Positions 1 through 5,777 of a stretch of 6,922 nucleotides of DNA are shown piece by piece. Within the stretch, counting starts at the first letter, position 1. Each line of letters begins with the position of its first letter. The notes beneath the pieces were generated by a model. That model searched no databases. It saw only the letters and a list, made by a program, of their open reading frames with translations, and was not told the origin of the DNA. The translations under genes were made by a program, and so were the position numbers. Source of the stretch: Propionibacteriaceae bacterium (GTDB lineage Bacteria; Actinomycetota; Actinomycetes; Propionibacteriales; Propionibacteriaceae); contig JAITSW010000050.1 of assembly GCA_031287505.1 (NCBI GenBank), positions 1 through 6,922 on the forward strand. Direction: 5' to 3'.

Positions 1-1023
1 GGTCTTGACGGTTTTGCCCTTAGTGGAGACGGTGCCGCCGTTGGCGTTGAAGGTTATCCTGTTGGACTTGGCAACTGGAGTTGGTTTGGCAACGGCGCTT
101 GCGGCAACAGTTACTTTCAGCCAAGGGGAAAATATCGGGAGCTCGTCTACGTCTGACTGATAAGCCGACACGTAATAGGTGCCCTCGTTGTCAAATTTAA
201 ATGAAACCCTGCCGTCGCTATCTGAAATGGCGAGTGGATTTGCCTTATCGAAAATGCCGGTGTTCCAACCGCCCGCATCCGTAATTGAAACCGGAACCAC
301 AGCTGCGCTTTCGATGTTTTCCGTCTTAGTCTTTTGCCAAGAGGGCACAGAGAGGCCGTACCAACCCATAAAACCGCGCACGGAGAGATTAACCTGTTCT
401 CCCGGGGCGACGGTGAGCCCTTCAACTTTGCCGCCATCTTTGGAGAACCACGCCACGTAGTCCATACCCCAGCCGCTCGGATCTTGGGTGGTGAAGAACT
501 CGACCAAGTCTCCGGGTTTAATCACCGCCTGGGTAACGCCATAGCCAAAGTACGATTCTCCGCCATTGAAGGCATCGGGAGCTGCAATACCGTTGCTCGG
601 CTGCTGGCCGTTGACAAAAGTCATTACCCCGCTCCCATCGCCATAAAACGACGTGGTGATGAAACCGCTGCCGCTCAATGCCAAGGCGTCGTTTATATCT
701 TGCACATCAGAGCCAAAGACTTTGATATGGGCAGCGACAAGTGCGTCCAGAGCTGTCAACGCCGTCGACGGGACGGAGTTGTGATAGCTGTACCCGTATT
801 CGGCGGCAAGTCCCGGATGAACGCTTAACTGCTGCCGGGTGAGTTCAAACCCCGCATCAGAGTTCTGATAACTCACGGTGATAGTTGAATCAGCGGCCTG
901 GGCAACAGGCACAGCGGCTAGCATTCCTCCGGTAAGCGCGAGTGCGAGTACAGCCGCAAGGGCTTTTACCCGCTTCAACAGCGTTGGGGTCTGGGGCACA
1001 TTGACCCCTGTTTGAGTAGACAA
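1..1023 (-). CDS. Secreted DUF4430/transcobalamin-like protein, 3'-truncated by window edge
   Basis: This frame is open for 341 codons from a TTG at 1021-1023 to the left edge, with no stop. The TTG is chosen because AAGGAG (1030-1035) lies 6 bases upstream and because the resulting N-terminus is a good signal peptide: KRVK at 17-20, a hydrophobic stretch at about 21-38, and AQA before a likely cleavage near residue 43. Residues about 48-193 resemble the DUF4430 family, named transcobalamin-like C-terminal in InterPro. Visible features are the ALTALDALVAAH helix (88-99), FVNGQQP (136-142), GYGV (160-163), PGDLVEFF (170-177) and a Trp/Tyr-rich end near 185-193. Residues about 200-306 look like a beta-sandwich (SDGRVSFKF, GTYYVSA, SPWLKVTV). 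A PTPV linker leads to FNANGGTVS (325-333), which resembles the start of an InlB B-repeat. A cobalamin riboswitch lies upstream, so a role in extracellular corrinoid binding is inferred. The missing C-terminus may hold more repeats and a wall or membrane anchor. Confidence 0.85.
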   Translation of the reverse strand, partial: MSTQTGVNVPQTPTLLKRVKALAAVLALALTGGMLAAVPVAQAADSTITVSYQNSDAGFELTRQQLSVHPGLAAEYGYSYHNSVPSTALTALDALVAAHIKVFGSDVQDINDALALSGSGFITTSFYGDGSGVMTFVNGQQPSNGIAAPDAFNGGESYFGYGVTQAVIKPGDLVEFFTTQDPSGWGMDYVAWFSKDGGKVEGLTVAPGEQVNLSVRGFMGWYGLSVPSWQKTKTENIESAAVVPVSITDAGGWNTGIFDKANPLAISDSDGRVSFKFDNEGTYYVSAYQSDVDELPIFSPWLKVTVAASAVAKPTPVAKSNRITFNANGGTVSTKGKTVKT

Positions 1024-1029
1024 AATCGT

Positions 1030-1035
1030 CTCCTT
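1030..1035 (-). promoter_or_regulatory. Ribosome binding site deciding the TTG start at 1023
   Basis: AAGGAG on the minus strand, 6 bases before TTG. No ATG or GTG in this frame gives both a Shine-Dalgarno sequence and a full signal peptide, so this site fixes the start of the secreted DUF4430-like protein. Confidence 0.7.
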
Positions 1036-1158
1036 TTCTCATTTGCCGGTGCATCGAAGAGGGCAGGTGCCAAGGCAACCTGCTTCCAGCAACAGCACCT
1101 GGCGAATAGCCGGTTCTATTTGCTGCTTCTTGAGCCCGACATCCAAGAAAAGAGAACG

Positions 1159-1176
1159 GGCGGCCGTTTGGCCGCC
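1159..1176 (-). terminator. Second leader hairpin, terminator-like
   Basis: A perfect 7-bp stem, GGCGGCC / GGCCGCC, with an AAAC loop, followed on the transcript by a pyrimidine-rich run (about 1156-1145) rather than a pure U-tract. Its 5' arm is identical to the 5' arm of the hairpin just upstream, so the two hairpins can exchange arms. It may be a backup terminator or half of an alternative fold. Hairpin potential is clear; the function is inferred. Confidence 0.45.
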
Positions 1177-1180
1177 AAAC

Positions 1181-1207
1181 AAAAATGGCGACCCTTCAAG
1201 GCCGCCA
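1181..1207 (-). terminator. Intrinsic terminator in the cobalamin riboswitch leader
   Basis: On the minus strand, TGGCGGCC (1207-1200) can pair over 8 bp, with one G-U, to GGTCGCCA (1193-1186) around a TTGAAG loop. TTTTT follows directly (1185-1181), then GTTT. It lies about 20 bases after the riboswitch core and about 160 bases before the start codon, where a transcription-attenuating expression platform should be. The expected behaviour is termination when cobalamin is bound and read-through when it is scarce. Confidence 0.7.
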
Positions 1208-1224
1208 GTACCCGATCAAAGAAT

Positions 1225-1400
1225 CGGCACTGCTCTGGTAAGTCTCCTGGCTACACATCGACCTCCGCACGCCTTCCCACTCTTTCGAGCAGTGGCTGTT
1301 GTGCATCGTCCGCGTCACAGTTATCTTTTTAGGCGGTTCCCACCACCAGATAGCCCCGGGTTTGCACCGGATTCCTCGTTACCGCTTTAGCGACCAAAAA
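1225..1400 (-). promoter_or_regulatory. Cobalamin (adenosylcobalamin-type) riboswitch
   Basis: Conserved elements appear in the family order on the minus strand: GAGGAATCCGGTGCAAA (1377-1361) followed by CCCGG (1360-1356); AACTGTGAC (1322-1314); GCCACTG (1296-1290); GGGAAGG (1278-1272); and the B12 box AGCCAGGAGAC (1252-1242). A closing helix is visible: GGTAA (1383-1379) is complementary to TTACC (1241-1237). Upstream TTTTTGGT (1400-1393) can also pair, using some G-U pairs, with the ACCAGAG stretch after the B12 box. Between the CCCGG arm and AACTGTGA sits an extra hairpin, GGTGGT / ACCGCC with a GGGA loop. The leader also carries a small CGGCG/CGCCG hairpin at 1417-1431, before the aptamer. 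The riboswitch controls the secreted DUF4430-like gene downstream, presumably lowering its expression when B12 is plentiful. Confidence 0.93.
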
Positions 1401-1438
1401 GCAGATATTCAGTTGTCGGCGGTAAACGCCGTAGGGTC

Positions 1439-1466
1439 AGTTTACACACTTAAAGTGAGGGCGCAA
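1439..1466 (-). promoter_or_regulatory. Candidate promoter of the B12-riboswitch gene
   Basis: TTGCGC (1466-1461) and TAAACT (1444-1439) are separated by 16 bases on the minus strand. They lie between the upstream operon's terminator and the riboswitch, which is where a promoter is required. Transcription would start near 1432 and give a leader of about 400 bases. The spacer contains CACTTTAAGTG (1457-1447), a palindrome around one central base that might be an operator. This is a motif match by eye only. Confidence 0.45.
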
Positions 1467-1481
1467 GCACCAAATCTGACG

Positions 1482-1518
1482 AAAAATGGGAGCCCCGCGA
1501 AAGCGGAGCCCCCATTTT
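1482..1518 (-). terminator. Strong intrinsic terminator of the ABC importer operon
   Basis: Stem 1483-1498 pairs with 1503-1518 over 16 bp, with G-U pairs on the transcript, around a 4-base loop (TTTC on the minus strand). It begins 8 bases after the stop codon of the solute-binding protein gene and ends in TTTTT (1486-1482). On the plus strand the loop reads GAAA and the stem ends in TTTT, so it could work in both directions, although no plus-strand gene points at it. It separates the importer from the B12-riboswitch gene. Confidence 0.9.
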
Positions 1519-1525
1519 CGGATAT

Positions 1526-3100
1526 TCAGGCAACAGGCTGCAGCAGGGCAACGTCAATCGTCCAACCAGCGTTGTAAACCAAACCCGAGACGTTCGCCGC
1601 ATGGCCGATATTCAGCGCAGGCTGGAAAATTGGGATGAACGGCGACTCGGCATTGCTCAGCCGGCCGAAATCTTCGAAAGCCTTAATACGGGCAGTTTCG
1701 TCCGCAGCAGTGCTGGCAGCCTCAACAGCGGCAACTAGCTCTGGGGAACCCTTATCCCAGTTGGCATAGACCCTGCCGAAATCTACCGTCGGCGAGAAGA
1801 CCAGATAGCCTGCCGGATCGAGGTAGTCGGGCATCCAATACGCCAAGCCAACGTCTAGCTTGCCGTTTACGTAATCGTCCCAGAAGACCGAACCCGGGGT
1901 CGGGGCAAGCTCCACCTTGAAACCGGCGGCCTGCCACTGTGCCTGGAGCTTTTCGGCGAGCGAGGTGAACTGCAAGCCGTAGATGCTGGCATCGGAAAGG
2001 TAGGAAAGCTTGATGGTGTCGGTGTATCCGGCAGCGTACTTCTTGGCCTTTTCAATGTCGAACTTCGGGGCATCAGCCTCTGGTGCCGCCCCGGCAAACT
2101 GCCGCGGGATGAGACCTGTGGACTCTTTGGCACCGGCGCCGGCCAGCCCTGTCAAAGCGCTGTAGTCGATAGCAGCCTTCAAACCGGTGAGCGTGTCAAC
2201 GCCCAGCTTGGAGAAGTTGGAGATTGCGTACACATTTGCCACGGATGCGGTGGAGTAGACCATGGACGGGTCGAGCGAGGCCCCCTCTGCGGGAGAAAGG
2301 TCGAGGGCTACCTGGGATTCCCCAGCTTCAAGGCTCATCTTCTGCGTGGACGCATCAGCCTTGCGCAAGATAACGCGGCTATAGCCGGGCTTTTGCGGGC
2401 CGTTGTAATTCGGGTTGAGGGCCAAGACGATCTCCGCGGTGAAGTCGCCCTTTTCGATGATGTATGGGCCAGATCCAATCGAGGTGGCGTTCAAAGAGGC
2501 CTCAGCAGCATCATTCTCATCAGTGGTGCCCCCGGCAGCTACCGCGGCAGCCTTCTCGATAACCGAGTAACCCGGAGCTGCCAAGATTGCCGGCAGCGCG
2601 GCGTTTGGCGTCTCACTGGTGATCTTCACAACACTCTCGTCCACTTTCTCGATCTTCAAGCCTTCGAGCGGGACCGAGTTGTTGGTTCCGAGATTCTGCA
2701 CGCGCTGCAGCGAAAAGACGACGTCATCCGTGGTCACCGCGTTGCCGGATGCGAATTTGCGATCAGGCACCAGGGTAAAGGTGAAAGTCTTGAATTCATC
2801 CGCGATCTCAAGCGACGCCAGCCCTGGCACTGCCGTCGCCATGTCGCCGCCTTCATAGGTGACAAGAGTCTCGTAGAGGGCGTGGGCGGTGAGCACGCCC
2901 ATGGAGGATCGCGCGCGCGCCGGATCCATAGTTTCGAAAGCGTCAAAAGAAGCATCAATGACGATTGACTGCGATGCGGGCGCTTGCGAATCAGATGGCG
3001 CAACACCGCCAGAAGGTGAGGGAGTTGATCCCGCGCATCCGCTTAATGCGAGCAGAGCGGCAGCTGCTAAAGCTGTACTTGCAATGAGTTTGCTATTCAT
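1526..3100 (-). CDS. Solute-binding lipoprotein of a peptide-type ABC importer (SBP family 5)
   Basis: A 524-residue protein, usual for the OppA/DppA family. The chosen ATG (3098-3100) has AGGA (3108-3105) just upstream and gives a textbook lipoprotein signal: MNSK, an Ala/Leu-rich core, then LSGC with the lipidated Cys at residue 22. The mature N-terminus is a Ser/Pro/Gly-rich linker (about 23-43). The family 5 binding fold follows, with an MDPARAR stretch early and YWMPDYLDP at 421-429, matching the aromatic/Asp-Tyr-x-Asp-Pro segment common in peptide-binding members. The protein would sit on the outer face of the membrane and deliver substrate to the two permeases encoded upstream. It is the last gene of the cluster, 108 bases after the second ATPase, and has its own ribosome binding site. 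Peptides are the default ligand; nickel-chelate or another solute cannot be excluded. A TTG start at 3187 would bury the lipoprotein signal and is rejected. Confidence 0.94.
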   Translation of the reverse strand: MNSKLIASTALAAAALLALSGCAGSTPSPSGGVAPSDSQAPASQSIVIDASFDAFETMDPARARSSMGVLTAHALYETLVTYEGGDMATAVPGLASLEIADEFKTFTFTLVPDRKFASGNAVTTDDVVFSLQRVQNLGTNNSVPLEGLKIEKVDESVVKITSETPNAALPAILAAPGYSVIEKAAAVAAGGTTDENDAAEASLNATSIGSGPYIIEKGDFTAEIVLALNPNYNGPQKPGYSRVILRKADASTQKMSLEAGESQVALDLSPAEGASLDPSMVYSTASVANVYAISNFSKLGVDTLTGLKAAIDYSALTGLAGAGAKESTGLIPRQFAGAAPEADAPKFDIEKAKKYAAGYTDTIKLSYLSDASIYGLQFTSLAEKLQAQWQAAGFKVELAPTPGSVFWDDYVNGKLDVGLAYWMPDYLDPAGYLVFSPTVDFGRVYANWDKGSPELVAAVEAASTAADETARIKAFEDFGRLSNAESPFIPIFQPALNIGHAANVSGLVYNAGWTIDVALLQPVA

Positions 3101-3109
3101 ATTTTTCCT

Positions 3110-3121
3110 GTTGTCGACAAC
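3110..3121. repeat. Perfect 12-bp palindrome before the binding-protein gene
   Basis: GTTGTCGACAAC is a perfect inverted repeat ending 9 bases before the ATG of the solute-binding lipoprotein and just upstream of its AGGA. It could be an operator for a dimeric regulator, or a short hairpin that affects translation. A GATAAT box (3139-3134, minus strand), resembling a -10 element, lies 12 bases further upstream but has no well-spaced -35. An internal promoter with an operator is therefore possible but unproven. Confidence 0.4.
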
Positions 3122-3182
3122 GGTTCGTCCCAAATTATCCCGCTTCCGAGAGCCGAAAACGCCAATAACCAATGGGTGGAGT

Positions 3183-3204
3183 CTCAAATCGATAACAATT
3201 TGAG
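3183..3204 (-). repeat. AT-rich inverted repeat after the second ATPase gene
   Basis: CTCAAAT (3183-3189) and ATTTGAG (3198-3204) are perfect 7-base inverted repeats with an 8-base loop. They start 4 bases past the TAG stop of the second ATPase gene. No T-tract follows on the minus strand, so this is not an intrinsic terminator. It may be an mRNA-stability or processing hairpin that sets the level of the downstream binding-protein message apart from the upstream genes. Confidence 0.35.
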
Positions 3205-3208
3205 GAAA

Positions 3209-4093
3209 CTAGGCGCTGGGAAGTATGCCTAAGCCGTCGGGCGTGGGAATAGACGAGAGCAGGCGCTTCGTATAGCCATCTTGCGGATCATTCCATACCT
3301 GTTGGGTAGGGCCGCTCTCGACAATCTCGCCGTGGTACATCACCAGGATTCGGTCGGCGATAAGCCGCACGATCGACAGATCGTGGGAGATGAAAAGCAG
3401 GGCCGTGTTTTGCTCGGCGGCCAGTTTGCACATGATTCCAGCCACCCGGGCCTGGGTGGAGGCGTCCAGCGAAGAAATTGGCTCGTCTGCGATTAACAGG
3501 GACGGTTCGGTAGCCAGAGCCCGTGCGGTGGCTATTCGCTGCCGCTGCCCACCGGAAAAACTGCGCGGGAAACGGTTACCGTCGCTGGCGCTGAGCCCAA
3601 CTCGTTCAAGCCACTTTTCAACGCTGAGCCGATTGCCGCCTTCCGGCTTGCGGGCGGCAGCCACCTCTAGTCCGTCGGAAATCTGCGATCCGACGCGCCG
3701 ACGCGGATTCAGCGACGTCGTCGGGTCTTGGAAAACCATCTGGATGCCGGTGCGTTCTACCGGCCGCTTGGCCATGCCCAGCGGCTTCATCGAATTGCCG
3801 TCGAAAATGATTTCGCCAGATGTTGGGGCCAGCAGCCCGGCGACGGCCTTGGCAACAGTCGATTTGCCGGAGCCGCTCTCGCCCACCAACCCTAAGACTT
3901 CGCCTTCAAATAGCTCAAAGCTCACCTGGTCCACTGCCACAACCGGCGGACGTCCGGGGTAGACGACCTTGAGATCGCGAACACTGAGCAACAGGCTGCC
4001 GGCACCATTCCCAAGGCGAGATTCCCGGTCTTGTCCGGAATGGTGTTTGCCCGCCCTCACATCGCGGATATCTGCCACAGCGTCACTCATCAC
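3209..4093 (-). CDS. Peptide-type ABC importer ATPase, DppF/OppF-like
   Basis: A 294-residue cytoplasmic ATPase that powers the importer as a dimer with the neighbouring ATPase. In order it has Walker A GESGSGKST (71-79), the Q-loop Gln122 in VFQDP, the ABC signature FSGGQ (179-183), Walker B LLIADEP (199-205), the D-loop SSLD (207-210) and the switch His237 in SHD. The C-terminal end, with the DGYTKRLLSSIP stretch, matches the oligopeptide-transporter C-terminal tail. The start is GTG at 4093, giving a GTGA overlap with the upstream stop; ATG at 4090 is equally plausible and shifts the start by one residue. A non-conserved N-terminal extension of about 33 residues precedes the ATPase fold. 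All catalytic motifs are intact. Confidence 0.94.
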   Translation of the reverse strand: MMSDAVADIRDVRAGKHHSGQDRESRLGNGAGSLLLSVRDLKVVYPGRPPVVAVDQVSFELFEGEVLGLVGESGSGKSTVAKAVAGLLAPTSGEIIFDGNSMKPLGMAKRPVERTGIQMVFQDPTTSLNPRRRVGSQISDGLEVAAARKPEGGNRLSVEKWLERVGLSASDGNRFPRSFSGGQRQRIATARALATEPSLLIADEPISSLDASTQARVAGIMCKLAAEQNTALLFISHDLSIVRLIADRILVMYHGEIVESGPTQQVWNDPQDGYTKRLLSSIPTPDGLGILPSA

Positions 4094-4926
4094 AGGTCCC
4101 TCATCAGATCTAGGCAGTAGAGATCTTCGCGCCTCTCTAAGCCGCCTTTGGCTCCAGGCAGGGATGCCAGCAAAGCCTTGGTGTACCCGTGTTGGGGATT
4201 TTGGAAGACGTCGAATCGCGAACCGCTCTCCACGATGGCGCCATTTTGCATCACCGAAACCTGATCGGTCAGCGCGCTGACAACTCCTAAATCGTGGCTC
4301 ACAAAGAGTACCGCCAGCCCAATCTCGTCGGCCAGAGAGCGAATCAGGCGCAGAATTCCGGCTTGCACCGTCACATCCAACGCCGTGGTCACCTCATCGG
4401 CAATTAACAGCTTTGGCTCACAGGCCAATGCCGAGGCAATGGCAATGCGCTGCCGCTGCCCGCCGGAGAATTCGTGGGGGTAGCGCCCCAGGGCATTCTT
4501 GGGATCTTCAATCCCCACCCGCCCCAGGGCTTCGACGGCCTTGGCGATGGCCTCTTTCTTGCCCAGCTTCAAATGCTTGCGGGTATGGTCGGTGAGCTGG
4601 CGTTCGATATTAAGCATGGGATGCAAGGACGTAGACGGATCTTGGAAGATCATTCCCACGACCGACCCGCGTATCGAATTCAGGGCTGTCTTTGATTTAT
4701 CGAGGACAGATATCCCGTTCACTTCCACAACGCCGGTGACCGTCGAATTCCGCGGCTCCAGCCCCATAACGGTGAGTCCGGTAATCGTCTTCCCGCTGCC
4801 GCTTTCGCCGGCCAATCCGTGGATCTCCCCCGGCTCAATCTCTAGGTTTACCCCGTTCAAGATTGGGAATTCTTCTCCGTCTGCCCGAATGGCCAAACTC
4901 AAATCGGAGATTGCCAATACGCTCAC
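4090..4926 (-). CDS. Peptide-type ABC importer ATPase, DppD/OppD-like
   Basis: A 278-residue ATPase, short for a DppD/OppD member because the tail after the oligopeptide C-terminal motif is brief. It has Walker A GESGSGKTI (40-48), Q-loop Gln95 in IFQDP, signature FSGGQ (153-157), Walker B LLIADE (173-178), D-loop TALD (181-184) and switch His211 in SHD. The residue after the catalytic Glu178 is Val, where most relatives have Pro (DEP). The start is GTG at 4926, which overlaps the upstream permease stop as GTGA and has GGAGG 10 bases before it. A longer reading frame upstream from 5034 lies inside the permease gene and is rejected, because its extra residues match nothing in the ATPase fold. 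It pairs with the next ATPase to form the heterodimeric motor. Confidence 0.94.
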   Translation of the reverse strand: MSVLAISDLSLAIRADGEEFPILNGVNLEIEPGEIHGLAGESGSGKTITGLTVMGLEPRNSTVTGVVEVNGISVLDKSKTALNSIRGSVVGMIFQDPSTSLHPMLNIERQLTDHTRKHLKLGKKEAIAKAVEALGRVGIEDPKNALGRYPHEFSGGQRQRIAIASALACEPKLLIADEVTTALDVTVQAGILRLIRSLADEIGLAVLFVSHDLGVVSALTDQVSVMQNGAIVESGSRFDVFQNPQHGYTKALLASLPGAKGGLERREDLYCLDLMRDL

Positions 4927-5777
4927 AGCCGCTGCACCTCCGGATCGAGTTGGTCGCGCAGCAGATCGCCGATGATGTTGAACGCCACCACAACGCTGAA
5001 AATGGCTAGGCCCGGGAAAAGCCCCAGCCACCACTTGTCGAAACTGTGCAGGGCATAGCTAATCATCGAGCCCCACTCGGGAGTGGGCGGCTTTGCGCCC
5101 AACCCCAAGAAGGAAAGCCCCGAGAGCAGCAAAGTTGCGGTGCCGATGTCTAGCGAGGCCATGATGAGCGTCGAGGAAATAGTGTTGGGGACGATGTCCC
5201 GCAGCATTATTCGCCCGGAAGAGTGCCCCATGAGCCGGGCCGCCGAGACAAAATTGCTTTGGCGCAGGCTCAATACCATTGAGCGGGTCAGACGCGCATA
5301 GACAGGCCAAGACACCACAAGCGCCGCCAGCACCGAATTGAACAGCGACGCCCCCAATGCCGCTGCGACGATCATGGCCAAGATCACGGTGGGAAAAGAC
5401 ATGAAGAGATCGGTAAGACGCATGATGACTTCATCGATCCAGCCGCCAAAGAAACCGGCGACCAGGCCGATAAGCGAACCTACGATCATCGACATGAAGA
5501 CCAACAGCAAAGATAGGGAAATCGAGATTCTCGAACCGCTGACGACGCGCGAGAAATAGTCGCGCCCGATGTCGTCCGTCCCAAAGAAATTGACGCTGTT
5601 GGGCTCTAGGTAAGGTGCGAACTCCTGCGAAACCGGATCATAGGGGCTCAGATAGGGGGCGAAAATGGCAACGACCAGCCAAGTGAGGGCAACCGTCACC
5701 GCTATCACGCCCAAAGGTGTGCGAATCTGAGCCGGGATGCGTTTCCAGAGCGAACGCCTACGTTTTCCGCCCATCAC
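4923..5777 (-). CDS. Peptide-type ABC importer permease, DppC/OppC-like
   Basis: A 284-residue inner-membrane permease of the binding-protein-dependent type. A basic N-terminus (KRRR) leads to a first membrane helix at about 21-43. The OppC N-terminal signature follows, with YDPV and GTDDIGRDYFSR (66-77). The remaining hydrophobic segments fit the family's usual six helices. The cytoplasmic EAA coupling loop that contacts the ATPases is at about 175-198 (FVSAARLMGHSSGR onward), followed by the typical GLSFLGLGAKPPTPEWG region (220-236). The start is GTG at 5777 (GTGA overlap with the preceding stop) or ATG at 5774. The ATG has GGGG at a better distance, so the true protein may be one residue shorter. 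It forms the translocation channel with the other permease. Confidence 0.94.
   Translation of the reverse strand: MMGGKRRRSLWKRIPAQIRTPLGVIAVTVALTWLVVAIFAPYLSPYDPVSQEFAPYLEPNSVNFFGTDDIGRDYFSRVVSGSRISISLSLLLVFMSMIVGSLIGLVAGFFGGWIDEVIMRLTDLFMSFPTVILAMIVAAALGASLFNSVLAALVVSWPVYARLTRSMVLSLRQSNFVSAARLMGHSSGRIMLRDIVPNTISSTLIMASLDIGTATLLLSGLSFLGLGAKPPTPEWGSMISYALHSFDKWWLGLFPGLAIFSVVVAFNIIGDLLRDQLDPEVQRL

Noticed and set aside
334..828. Plus-strand 164-codon open frame
   Set aside because: It is the antisense shadow of the secreted protein gene, with no ribosome binding site support and no recognisable motif.
890..1078. Minus-strand 62-codon open frame across the leader and start of the DUF4430-like gene
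   Set aside because: It is out of frame with the signal-peptide-bearing frame and has a Cys/Arg-rich composition with no recognisable domain.
1447..1457. CACTTTAAGTG palindrome as a defined operator
   Set aside because: It is short and could be chance. It is noted within the promoter entry but is not strong enough to call as its own site.
1012..1577. Plus-strand open frames across the riboswitch region
   Set aside because: They run antisense through the riboswitch and terminators, have biased Ser/Pro/Arg composition and show no family resemblance.
2393..2968. Plus-strand 191-codon open frame
   Set aside because: It is antisense to the solute-binding protein gene, whose lipobox and family fold are clear.
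3101..3187. TTG-started N-terminal extension of the solute-binding protein
   Set aside because: It would place about 29 extra residues before a textbook lipoprotein signal peptide. The ATG at 3100 has a good AGGA site, and the TTG lies inside an inverted repeat.
3390..3962. Plus-strand 190-codon open frame
   Set aside because: It is antisense to the DppF-like ATPase, which has every catalytic motif.
4927..5034. Upstream-extended start of the DppD-like ATPase
   Set aside because: It overlaps the end of the permease gene by more than 100 bases. The added residues do not resemble an ABC ATPase, and the GTG at 4926 has GGAGG and the same GTGA junction as the other genes.
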